A stretch of 31,267 bases of DNA from CAYJMQ01 sp964392415 (GTDB taxonomy: Bacteria; Bdellovibrionota; JACOXK01; 2-02-FULL-40-11). The notes below the pieces were generated by a model that did not search any database, was not told the DNA's origin, and saw only the letters and a list, made by a program, of their open reading frames with translations. Shown here piece by piece: positions 22,613-29,940 of the stretch. Within the stretch, counting starts at the first letter, position 1; every line of letters starts with the position of its first letter. A program made the position numbers and the translations under genes. The stretch is taken from NCBI GenBank assembly GCA_964392415.1, contig CAYMPL010000015.1:1-31267 (forward strand). The letters run 5' to 3'.

Positions 22613-25249
22613 ATGAAAATTATTTTAGGATTGTTTATATTGATATCGTCAACAACCTGCTCTCAAATGAACCGTAAACCTGAAAAAGCGCTCACTAAAA
22701 AATACGCGGAGTTGAGAGCGGGCATCATTCGGGATGTTCATTATAACCTGTCATTTGTTCTGGATGGCGAATCGGACGATTTTCATGGAAGCGTAAACAT
22801 CGAATTTCAATTATTGCGAAACAGGAAAGAACCGCTGACGATCGATTTTCGGGAAGGATCGGTTTTGAAAGTCTCTGTGAATAACGCCGACGTTTTGCCA
22901 GATTACAACGGTTTTTTTATAACGATCCCTCAAAACAAGTTAAAAGCGGGGGTGAACAGGTTTTCGATCGACTTTAGGCATCCCTACAGCAAAAGCGGCT
23001 CTGGACTTTACCGGTTTAAAGATCAAGAAGATCAACGCACCTATATTTACTCCGATTTTGAACCGAACGACGCGAGCCTGATGTTCCCCTGTTTTGATCA
23101 GCCCGACATCAAAGCGACTTATGCCGTCGTGGCCGAGGTTCCTGAAAGCTGGGTTGTGATTTCATCGATGCGGGAAGAAAATGTGAGATCTGCTGGCAAG
23201 GGAAAAAAGATCTGGCATTTCCCAAGGAGCGCGCTGTTTAGCAGCTATATTTTCTCTCTTCATGCGGGAGACTACAGAGTATGGGAAGATAAAACGTTTA
23301 AAATTCCGCTGAGACTCTTTGCGAGACAAGCGTTTGCCAAATATGTCGATGTGAAAGAATGGTTTCTCATTAGCAAGCAGGGATTTACATTTTACGAGAG
23401 TTATTTTGATTATTCTTATCCTTTTAAAAAATATGACCAGCTGATTGTTCCCGATTTCAATTCGGGAGCGATGGAAAATGTCGCCGCTGTGACGTTCGCG
23501 GAGCGGCTGATTCCAAGAGGGGAGTCGACGCGGAGGCAAAAGAAGAGCCGCGCGGAGGTCATTTTGCATGAAATGGCGCACATGTGGTTTGGGAATCTGG
23601 TGACGATGAAGTGGTGGGACGATTTGTGGCTCAATGAAAGCTTTGCCACCTATATGGCGTATGTTGCCATGCATTCCGTCACGGAATTTAAAGAGGCGTG
23701 GCGTTCCTTTTTCGAAGAGGAGAAGGGGTGGGCCTACTGGGAAGACCAGCTGGTGACGACGCATCCGATCGTTGCGGAGGTGCCGGACACGGAACAGGCA
23801 TTCGTGAATTTTGACGGCATCACCTATGGCAAGGGGGCTTCGGTTTTAAAGCAACTCTCATTTTATCTGGGAGAGAAAAATTTTAGAGAGGGCGTGAGAA
23901 ACTATTTTAAGAAGCATGGATATAAAAACACGCGGATGAAAGATTTTATCGGTTCGCTCGCTTTGTCAGCCAATATCTCTCTCGACCGCTGGACCGAAGA
24001 GTGGCTTAAAAAGGCGGGGCTCAATACGATAGCTGTCAGATATGAATGCCAAAATAGAAAGACGGCGCGCTTTGAGCTCGACCAAACCTACGATCTCAGG
24101 GAGTGCGGCGTTCGGGAACATAAAACAGAGCTTGCGTTTTATGATTTGAAAAAAGAGGGGGTCGTTTTAAGCAGGCGTGAGCCGTATCTCTATTCCGCGA
24201 AAGCAACCCCCATTGCGGCGTTAAATGGTCAGCCCTGTCCCCTCCTGATCTATCCAAATCATGGGGATTACGATTATGTAAAAGTAAAGCTCGATCGACA
24301 AACGCTTTCGGCATTAGAGAACCATCTGTCCCGGATTCAGGATTCGTTTTCAAGGCAGCTTTTTTGGCAGTCGCTCTGGGATATGGTGAGAGACGCAGCG
24401 CTGCCCCTTCCAGATTATTTTAAGCTCCTTTTTACACACCTTGAGAATGAAAACGATATTCAGATCGCAACGATGGTCGCATTAAGGCTAAAATCGGCGA
24501 TCTATTATCTCCCCGAAGCTGTCACTCTGAGCCCGAAGGGCGAAGAGTCCCCTCGATTGAAAAAAGAGATGGTTCAGAAGCTTGAGCGATTTCTCTGGAA
24601 TAAATTAAAATCAGCTCCTGGGAAATCTGATTTTCAGAAATTGTGGTTTGATACGTATGTGGGGATTTCAGACTCTAAAGAAGCGCTCAAGAATCTGTTA
24701 GAAATGCTTTCCGGAAAAATCGTCTTCAAAGGATTTAAACTCGATCAGGATCGCAGATGGGGGGTGATTGTTCAGCTGCATCGAAAAGGTTCGCCAGATT
24801 CTGAATCTTTGCGACAGGGAGAGCTAAAAAGGGACAGCTCTGAAGATGGCCAGAAAATGGCAATAGCAGCCATAGCCTCTCAACCCCACCCAGAGGTCAA
24901 ACGGGAATGGTTTGATAAAGTTTCGGATCCCAAGAGCGATCTTTCGCTTGCCCGCCTTCGAGTGGCGATGACCCATCTTTTCCCGAGCGATCAGGATCGT
25001 TTTCGGGATCAATTTGCTAAAGATTTCTTTGAGAATCTTCGGCCATTATCAAAAACGAAAGAAAATGTTTTCCTCAAAAGTTATTCCATTTCTCTCGTTC
25101 CTGCCGTCTGTACCCAAAAGAGCGCCCAGAGACTCAAGGAATTCATTTCAAAACATAAAAACCTCCCCCCTGCCATCATGAAACAGCTCAAAGTCGCGCA
25201 TCAGGAAGACGAACGGTGTTTTAAAATAAGGAGTTTGGCAAGGTATTAA
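22613..25249 (+). CDS. pepN: M1-family metallo-aminopeptidase (aminopeptidase N), probably exported
   Basis: 878 residues, the usual length for this family. A short hydrophobic N-terminus with a cysteine at residue 16 suggests export, possibly as a lipoprotein with an unusual lipobox. The N-terminal beta domain is followed by the exopeptidase motif GAMEN (285-289). The zinc motif HEMAH (319-323) has the third ligand Glu342 in LWLNES, giving the HEXXH-X18-E signature. The C-terminal third is a helical ARM-like region. It removes N-terminal residues from peptides. It starts 14 bases after the hppA stop without a clear ribosome-binding site, so it may be co-transcribed. Residues about 637-646 are encoded by an in-frame copy of the palindromic interspersed repeat. 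Confidence 0.93.
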   Translation: MKIILGLFILISSTTCSQMNRKPEKALTKKYAELRAGIIRDVHYNLSFVLDGESDDFHGSVNIEFQLLRNRKEPLTIDFREGSVLKVSVNNADVLPDYNGFFITIPQNKLKAGVNRFSIDFRHPYSKSGSGLYRFKDQEDQRTYIYSDFEPNDASLMFPCFDQPDIKATYAVVAEVPESWVVISSMREENVRSAGKGKKIWHFPRSALFSSYIFSLHAGDYRVWEDKTFKIPLRLFARQAFAKYVDVKEWFLISKQGFTFYESYFDYSYPFKKYDQLIVPDFNSGAMENVAAVTFAERLIPRGESTRRQKKSRAEVILHEMAHMWFGNLVTMKWWDDLWLNESFATYMAYVAMHSVTEFKEAWRSFFEEEKGWAYWEDQLVTTHPIVAEVPDTEQAFVNFDGITYGKGASVLKQLSFYLGEKNFREGVRNYFKKHGYKNTRMKDFIGSLALSANISLDRWTEEWLKKAGLNTIAVRYECQNRKTARFELDQTYDLRECGVREHKTELAFYDLKKEGVVLSRREPYLYSAKATPIAALNGQPCPLLIYPNHGDYDYVKVKLDRQTLSALENHLSRIQDSFSRQLFWQSLWDMVRDAALPLPDYFKLLFTHLENENDIQIATMVALRLKSAIYYLPEAVTLSPKGEESPRLKKEMVQKLERFLWNKLKSAPGKSDFQKLWFDTYVGISDSKEALKNLLEMLSGKIVFKGFKLDQDRRWGVIVQLHRKGSPDSESLRQGELKRDSSEDGQKMAIAAIASQPHPEVKREWFDKVSDPKSDLSLARLRVAMTHLFPSDQDRFRDQFAKDFFENLRPLSKTKENVFLKSYSISLVPAVCTQKSAQRLKEFISKHKNLPPAIMKQLKVAHQEDERCFKIRSLARY
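24521..24550. repeat. Palindromic interspersed repeat, copy 3, in frame inside pepN
   Basis: GTCACTCTGAGCCCGAAGGG followed by CGAAGAGTCC matches the repeat at 13270 (TCATTCTGAGCGAAGCGAAG and AATC) with a changed centre, forming a GCCC-GAA-GGGC stem. It is read as TLSPKGEES within the helical C-terminal region of the aminopeptidase and does not break the frame. Confidence 0.65.
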
Positions 25250-25254
25250 ATTCA

Positions 25255-25296
25255 CAATATAGTTGTTGATTTTTCGGAAATTCAACAATACTATTG
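25255..25296 (+). promoter_or_regulatory. Promoter with a long inverted repeat before the second DUF4143 ATPase gene
   Basis: CAATATAGTTGTTGA (25255-25269) and TCAACAATACTATTG (25282-25296) are 15-base arms, 12 of 15 complementary, around a 12-base loop. A candidate promoter TTGATT (25266-25271), 17-base spacer, TACTAT (25289-25294) sits inside it, so a protein bound here would block transcription. The -10 ends seven bases before the ATG at 25302, and no Shine-Dalgarno is present. Confidence 0.5.
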
Positions 25297-25301
25297 TAGA
25301 T

Positions 25302-26447
25302 ATGGTGTTTTTAAAGAGGATCTTAGATCTCCCTTCCCTATTAGAAAAAAAGTCTTTTTTCTTGTTTGGCCCCCGTGCCACAGGAAAATCTTTTCTGATT
25401 GAGCGTCAGCTTTCGCGGGTGGCTCAGGTGTTTGATCTTCTGAGTTCAGACATGACCTTGCGTTTCAGCGCCCGTCCTTCGGAACTTGAGTCTCTTATTG
25501 AGCCTGAAAAAAAATGGATTGTGATTGACGAAATTCAGAAGGTGCCAGAATTACTTGATGAAGTTCATCGTTTGATTGAAAAAAAGGGGTTACATTTTTT
25601 GCTTACCGGCAGCAGCGCCAGAAAATTAAAACGGGGGAAAGCCAATCTTCTGGCAGGAAGGGCGTGGCAAGCTGAGATTTTTCCACTGGTGTGGCCCGAA
25701 ATTCCAAATTTTGATTTAGACCATTATCTGCAATATGGGGGACTTCCATCTGTTTATCTGTCAAAAGATCCGGCAGAAGAATTGAAAGCTTATTGTCAAA
25801 CATATCTTTATGAAGAGATCCAGGCCGAGGGCTTCATAAGACGTTTGCCGCAATTTTCACGGTTTTTATTATCTTCTTCTTTTTCCAATACAAAAATACT
25901 TAATTTTACAAAAATTGCGCAAGATACTGAAATACCCCCATCGACCATCAGAGAGTATTTTCAAATTTTGGAAGATACGCTAATAGGCTTTCAAGTTTTT
26001 CCATGGAAAAAAGCGAATAAAAGAAAAACAGTAGCGACTTCTAAATTTTATTTTTTCGATTTAGGCGTCGCGCATGCGCTGGCAAATATTCAATCCTTAG
26101 ATCCTCGTTCAGATCTTTATGGAATGAGTTTTGAACATTGGGTGGGTTTGGAAATTAGGGCGTATTTATCCTATCGAAGAAGAAATGATTCACTTGAATT
26201 TTGGCGGACAAAATCTCATCAAGAAGTTGATTTCATTGTGGGGGACGAAGTTGCCATTGAAGTGAAAGCAACTCAAAAAGTAACCGAGAATGATCTGAAG
26301 GGATTGAAGGCTTTAGGGGATGAGAAAAAAATCAAAGATTATTATCTTGTCTCCAAAGACCCTCTTTCGGCAAAGCGGGGAGACATTCATTGCATTCCGT
26401 GGACTCGCTTCATTGAAAAATTATGGAACGATGGGTTGCTCGCCTAG
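25302..26447 (+). CDS. AAA ATPase with DUF4143 C-terminal domain (AAA_14/DUF4143), copy 2
   Basis: 381 residues from the ATG at 25302 (MVFLKRILDLPSLL). An earlier TTG at 25263 would fall within the promoter inverted repeat. Walker A is FGPRATGKS (residues 22-30) and Walker B is WIVIDEIQKVPELLDEVHRL, followed by LTGSSARKLKRGKANLLAGRA, almost the same as in copy 1. The C-terminal HQEVDFIVGDEVAIEVKA near residue 307 gives the D...ExK pattern of a PD-(D/E)XK-like core. A helix-turn-helix-like segment (KIAQDTEIPPSTIREYF) lies between. It faces the ribbon-helix-helix gene, with 11 bases between their stops. Function is unknown; the family is often accessory and variable. Confidence 0.88.
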   Translation: MVFLKRILDLPSLLEKKSFFLFGPRATGKSFLIERQLSRVAQVFDLLSSDMTLRFSARPSELESLIEPEKKWIVIDEIQKVPELLDEVHRLIEKKGLHFLLTGSSARKLKRGKANLLAGRAWQAEIFPLVWPEIPNFDLDHYLQYGGLPSVYLSKDPAEELKAYCQTYLYEEIQAEGFIRRLPQFSRFLLSSSFSNTKILNFTKIAQDTEIPPSTIREYFQILEDTLIGFQVFPWKKANKRKTVATSKFYFFDLGVAHALANIQSLDPRSDLYGMSFEHWVGLEIRAYLSYRRRNDSLEFWRTKSHQEVDFIVGDEVAIEVKATQKVTENDLKGLKALGDEKKIKDYYLVSKDPLSAKRGDIHCIPWTRFIEKLWNDGLLA

Positions 26448-26458
26448 GATAGTGTACA

Positions 26459-26710
26459 TTATTTTTTCTTTTTCTTAATGCTTCTAAAAACTTCCTGGTA
26501 AGGGACAGAAGGTTCATTGATTCGTTCGGATAGAGACTTCATCGCCCATAGGATGTCGTCATACTCTTCCATTGTTTCTAAGACAGATTTTTCAACAAAT
26601 TTTCCAAGCGACAGTTGGTGTGAGTCGCAAAATTGATAGAGTTTTTTTCTTATGTCTTCGGAGACCTTTACGGTCAACGTTTCTTTTTCCGCTCTTTTAA
26701 ATGCGCCCAT
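26459..26710 (-). CDS. Ribbon-helix-helix (CopG/Arc-like) DNA-binding protein, possible orphan antitoxin
   Basis: 83 residues. ETLTVKVSEDIRKKLYQFC, then SHQLSLGKFVEKSVLETM, has the strand-helix-helix pattern of ribbon-helix-helix repressors at residues 9-46. A charged C-terminal tail ending in KKKKK follows. A strong Shine-Dalgarno (AAAGGAG) lies five bases before the ATG. Such proteins usually regulate their own operon, and often are antitoxins paired with a RelE/ParE-type toxin, but no toxin gene is adjacent. A perfect inverted repeat at 26743-26759 in its promoter is a natural operator candidate. Confidence 0.75.
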   Translation of the reverse strand: MGAFKRAEKETLTVKVSEDIRKKLYQFCDSHQLSLGKFVEKSVLETMEEYDDILWAMKSLSERINEPSVPYQEVFRSIKKKKK

Positions 26711-26742
26711 AGATGCTCCTTTGGTTATAATTTACACCTAAA

Positions 26743-26759
26743 AGTTGTATTTTACAACT
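26743..26759. promoter_or_regulatory. Perfect inverted repeat, likely operator of the ribbon-helix-helix gene
   Basis: AGTTGTA (26743-26749), TTT, TACAACT (26753-26759). On the minus strand it overlaps a candidate -35 (TTGTAA, 26757-26752) placed 17 bases before TAAATT. It lies about 33 bases before the ATG and overlaps the stop of the upstream gene by two bases. The half-site TAGTTGT also occurs in the promoter repeat of the ATPase gene (25260-25266). Confidence 0.55.
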
Positions 26760-27396
26760 ACTCCCCCGCCTCTTTCCGGTCACCTGTAATAATGCTTTCC
26801 AGTTTTTTGACGGGCTTTGGTTTCGGGCCGGCAATTTGAGGGGGCTTGGCCAATACCTCGAGCGATTGAATCATCCGGTTCAATTCCGCGGTATAGAGTT
26901 TATGGCGCGAGCGCGCGACAGTGTAGGTGACGAGGATGGCAATTCCGTTTTTGACGGTTGCCAGATAACGAGTGTAAAAATCCCTTAATTCCGAACTCAA
27001 ATGAATCGAATCAACCCATTGCGTCCCTTTAATTTCTTTATATTTAATTACATTCATTTTTGAAGCGATCGTTCGCCCCTGAAAATCAGCGATTTTTTTG
27101 GGTTCTTTTAAGTAGGTGTAGTAGGCCTTCACATTATCATCTTTCCCCGGAATCTTTGCCGCAATAATGATCAGCGCCTCTTTTGCCTTTTCTTTTTCAG
27201 TCGGCCTGCAAACATATTCCGATCCCTCCATTTTGCAGTTCCATTGGTTGGAGAGATTGAATGAAATAAAATCGGTTTTAAACGTCCTGGTTTTAAGGAG
27301 CTTTTTTTCTTCTGAAAAAAGCGTGCCATATCCCAGTGATAGGAAAGTCAGAGATAAAAAAAGAGTGGTAAATATCCAAAGCTGTTTTGTCTTCAT
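26758..27396 (-). CDS. Exported or membrane-anchored protein of unknown function, possibly PsbP/DcrB-like
   Basis: 212 residues. One hydrophobic segment (residues 8-27) acts as signal or anchor. The body has an alternating pattern (FKTDFISFNLSNQWNCKMEG, VIKYKEIKGTQWVDSIHLS, FYTRYLATVKNGIAILVTYT, ELNRMIQSLEV) that recalls the PsbP/DUF1795 fold, where a short protein domain ends in a helix giving 'i-SL'. This is only a shape resemblance. Two cysteines (WNCKMEGSEYVC) could form a disulfide. The C-terminus is Pro/Lys rich. A good Shine-Dalgarno (AGAGGAG) lies five bases before the ATG, and the gene follows the 289-residue gene by 35 bases, so it is probably in the same operon. Confidence 0.65.
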   Translation of the reverse strand: MKTKQLWIFTTLFLSLTFLSLGYGTLFSEEKKLLKTRTFKTDFISFNLSNQWNCKMEGSEYVCRPTEKEKAKEALIIIAAKIPGKDDNVKAYYTYLKEPKKIADFQGRTIASKMNVIKYKEIKGTQWVDSIHLSSELRDFYTRYLATVKNGIAILVTYTVARSRHKLYTAELNRMIQSLEVLAKPPQIAGPKPKPVKKLESIITGDRKEAGE

Positions 27397-27431
27397 AGCT
27401 TCTCCTCTACCTTTCAGCGTAGCATGTTTTT

Positions 27432-28301
27432 TTAACGAGAAACAAGGAGCGCCTTCTTGATCTTAAGACTGACCCTTTCAAAAAGGCTCATCGAGCTATC
27501 GGGGCGAAGCGATTTTAGAGAGACGTTTCCATAGTAACCGGGGGCTGAATTTTGGATCCCTTTCTCTTTCAGACCTAACAGTCCCTCGAGATTAAGCGAA
27601 TCAAAAGCCGAAGTGAGTGAAGCGGTTTGAAAACCTGCGGTTTGCGAACCTTCGGACTCAGAGCCTCCGTTCGCAGAGTCTTCAAGGAGCGCCTCAAGCG
27701 CCTCGCTCGAGGAATCTCCATTCTTTTCTTCAAGCCCTGCCATCAGCTTTTCTTTTTCGGCATTAAATTCGGCAAGTTGGTCAGGCGTCAAAAGCTTTTC
27801 AGGATTGGCAATGATCTCATCTGTCAGGATCCCCCGGTTTTTTAAATCTTCAATCTGCGCTTTGAGCTTATCCATATTTTTAAGAACAGCCTCTCTCGAG
27901 AGGGATGAGGCGTCTGGTTCACTCGGTTCAATCGGTGGCAGTTTATTGAAATCGTCATCCGTGGGGAGGGGTTTCTCTGAGCTGAAAATATCCTTCGAAC
28001 CTGTCTCTTGATCTGACTCGAGGCTTCCTGCCGTCGCAAAGCTATAGCCAGAAATGCCAAGCTGCATGGCGGCGGCCGTGTAGGCCATAATTCCCATCGC
28101 GCACGGCAATTTTCCAACCGGTACTGCGGCGCATGCCGGAATATACATGGTGCCAACAATGACTGACATCGTTGCCCCTACCAGGGATCCGGCCCCCTGG
28201 ATCATCTGATCTGTTTTTGGATCCCCTTCGGCTCTGACTTTGGTTGTAACGGATATGACGAGTAGTAAGCTTAGCCAGTATCTTAGAATGACCTGCTTCA
28301 T
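27432..28301 (-). CDS. Exported protein of unknown function with Gly/Ala-rich hydrophobic region and SLFxR(V/I)S tail
   Basis: 289 residues. A signal peptide covers residues 1-24 (ending KVRA). Residues about 30-90 are rich in Gly, Ala and Met with two or three hydrophobic stretches (GSLVGATMSVIVGTMYIPAC, CAMGIMAYTAAAMQLGISG) and three cysteines. Then come a Pro/Ser/Asp linker and a helical stretch (VLKNMDKLKAQIEDLKNRG), with a Ser/Glu-rich low-complexity region. The C-terminus (SMSLFERVSLKIKKAL) is a close match to the end of the upstream gene product (SPSLFTRISKAYQKRA). The start overlaps that gene's stop by one base, with Shine-Dalgarno AAAGGGG seven bases upstream. No known domain was recognised. 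A structural part of an envelope assembly is a guess from the pairing. Confidence 0.75.
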   Translation of the reverse strand: MKQVILRYWLSLLLVISVTTKVRAEGDPKTDQMIQGAGSLVGATMSVIVGTMYIPACAAVPVGKLPCAMGIMAYTAAAMQLGISGYSFATAGSLESDQETGSKDIFSSEKPLPTDDDFNKLPPIEPSEPDASSLSREAVLKNMDKLKAQIEDLKNRGILTDEIIANPEKLLTPDQLAEFNAEKEKLMAGLEEKNGDSSSEALEALLEDSANGGSESEGSQTAGFQTASLTSAFDSLNLEGLLGLKEKGIQNSAPGYYGNVSLKSLRPDSSMSLFERVSLKIKKALLVSR

Positions 28302-29686
28302 TAGATGACCCCTTTGAGCATTTCATGGGCCCTTTTTTGATAAGCCTTGCTGATTCGGGTAAAGAGGCTTGGGCTCTCTTTGCCAAGAACAATCTCCTCT
28401 TTTTCTTTGCTATTCTCGTTGATTTTGGCGGCATAGAAGCCCCCCAATTCGTCTTCTTTGAGGTTTGCTGGCAAAAATTGACTGATATCGAACGGGGGCG
28501 CAATGAGTGATGAAGCCATCGATCCTGATCCGAGCTGATCGATATTTCCCCCTCCTCCTTCATAGCTTTGATCCGCTGAAAATCCGCTGCCGCCGATATC
28601 ATCGAGTTCTTTTTCTTTGGCTGAGTTTCTATCGTCCCCGCTCAAACCCCCTCCAAAAGAAGGGCTCCCAGCCGCGCCGACTGTCGGCGCTGTTCCTAAA
28701 CCTGCGGCGCTGGCAGACGCGGGGGAGAATTTGTCTTCATCAGCGCCGTCTCTATTAAAACCACTAAAACCGGGGTCATTGAGGGAAGTCGGTGGATTTT
28801 GATCGATAGGATTAAGAGGTTGATTATCCCCCTGAGGGACAACCTCCGTACATCTTGGAAATTCATTCGGATGTTTTGCGCAATAGTCGTTGTCAGACGC
28901 TAATTTTCTTCCTTGCTCAAGCTGCATGACCCCTGTCCCCGCCATAGCGGCAGAGGAGACGACCCCGAGCCCTGCCATCAAACCGCTCCCCACTTCTGAA
29001 AAACTGTATTCCCCAGCAAGACTTTCTTGCGCTGTCTTTTTGGTTTCAAGTTCTTTTTTTTGGGCTTCAAGAAACTTTTGTTTTACTTGAAGTTCTTCCA
29101 TTTTTTCTTGAGCTGCGGCGAATTCTATTTTTTTCGCCGCTTGATTTTTTTCATCAAAAAAACTAGCCTTTTGTGCTTTCAGAGACTCTCTCTCAAACTC
29201 TCTCTGAGCCGCATCGATTTGATTCTGAACCCCATCGATTTCCCCTTGAGTCGCTAAAGCAGCTGCTGAATTTCTGCTCGAAGCCTCTCCATATTTTCCG
29301 GCACGATCGAGGTGATAGGCGCTTCCGATCAGTGCGCCAGTAGCGCCGATAGAACTCCCCGCTGCGGCAACGTAAGAATTGGTCTTTGGGTCTTTGGTAA
29401 ACCCGGATCCCGATTGCGCGATCTGCTGCCCTATGGCAGTCATCTGCTGAATATTTTGCCCACTCTTGTCTTCAAGCCATGCCGGGTCGATGATTGTTAG
29501 TCCATCTTCTTCAATAAAGGGATTGGCTGCCGATGATTCAGTCGAAGCTTCCCCACCCTGGGCTTCAAAGTTAGCAATTTCAGGAATGACGCTACCACTC
29601 GCATCACCAGCTGTATAGTCGGCATATCCTTTTTGGCTGGCAATAAGACACAAAACGATCGCTAAAACTTTTAATCTATTTCTCAT
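28301..29686 (-). CDS. Exported coiled-coil protein of unknown function, partner of the next gene
   Basis: 461 residues. A signal peptide covers about residues 1-22 (ending KGYA). A Gly/Ala-rich hydrophobic stretch (YVAAAGSSIGATGALIGSAY) precedes a long charged coiled coil (about residues 145-222, rich in Gln, Lys and Glu). A second Gly/Ala/Met hydrophobic stretch (GSGLMAGLGVVSSAAMAGTG) follows, then a Gly/Ser/Pro-rich disordered region with two cysteines (YCAKHPNEFPRC). The C-terminus carries the SLFTRIS motif shared with the downstream protein. A strong Shine-Dalgarno (AAGGGGG) lies seven bases before the ATG. It is the first gene of a minus-strand operon with the 289- and 212-residue genes. 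The family was not recognised. Confidence 0.75.
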   Translation of the reverse strand: MRNRLKVLAIVLCLIASQKGYADYTAGDASGSVIPEIANFEAQGGEASTESSAANPFIEEDGLTIIDPAWLEDKSGQNIQQMTAIGQQIAQSGSGFTKDPKTNSYVAAAGSSIGATGALIGSAYHLDRAGKYGEASSRNSAAALATQGEIDGVQNQIDAAQREFERESLKAQKASFFDEKNQAAKKIEFAAAQEKMEELQVKQKFLEAQKKELETKKTAQESLAGEYSFSEVGSGLMAGLGVVSSAAMAGTGVMQLEQGRKLASDNDYCAKHPNEFPRCTEVVPQGDNQPLNPIDQNPPTSLNDPGFSGFNRDGADEDKFSPASASAAGLGTAPTVGAAGSPSFGGGLSGDDRNSAKEKELDDIGGSGFSADQSYEGGGGNIDQLGSGSMASSLIAPPFDISQFLPANLKEDELGGFYAAKINENSKEKEEIVLGKESPSLFTRISKAYQKRAHEMLKGVI

Positions 29687-29940
29687 TTATTTTCCCCCTT
29701 GCTACAAGAATATAAATGCAACGGAGATGCCACAGGGGAGGGAGGGGTGGAACATCTGAAGAAACGATTTGAGATTTTTTTGATTGTTAGAAATGAATTA
29801 GAAAAATATAAGTAATTTTAGGGGGTTACAGTTGATTACTTTCTTTTCAGCTTCACTGTTAACGGCTTGAAACCAGAGCCCTTTTTTGAATCTGTAAAAA
29901 GAATTGGGGTGTATCTCTTTATGACAGTTGGTTCTGACAG
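29687..29940. other. Intergenic region with promoter of the 461-residue gene operon
   Basis: 254 AT-rich bases without a gene. It must hold the promoter of the minus-strand operon that starts at 29686 and the end of the transcript from 31164. Two direct copies of TGACAGTT (29922-29929 and 29935-29942) sit 13 bases apart at its right end. No clear intrinsic terminator was seen; a GGCT/AGCC stem followed by a T-run near 29870-29887 is on the wrong strand and weak. Confidence 0.5.

Noticed and set aside
20100..24550. CRISPR array from repeated short palindromes
   Set aside because: Only three diverged copies lie kilobases apart, with no regular spacers or cas genes.
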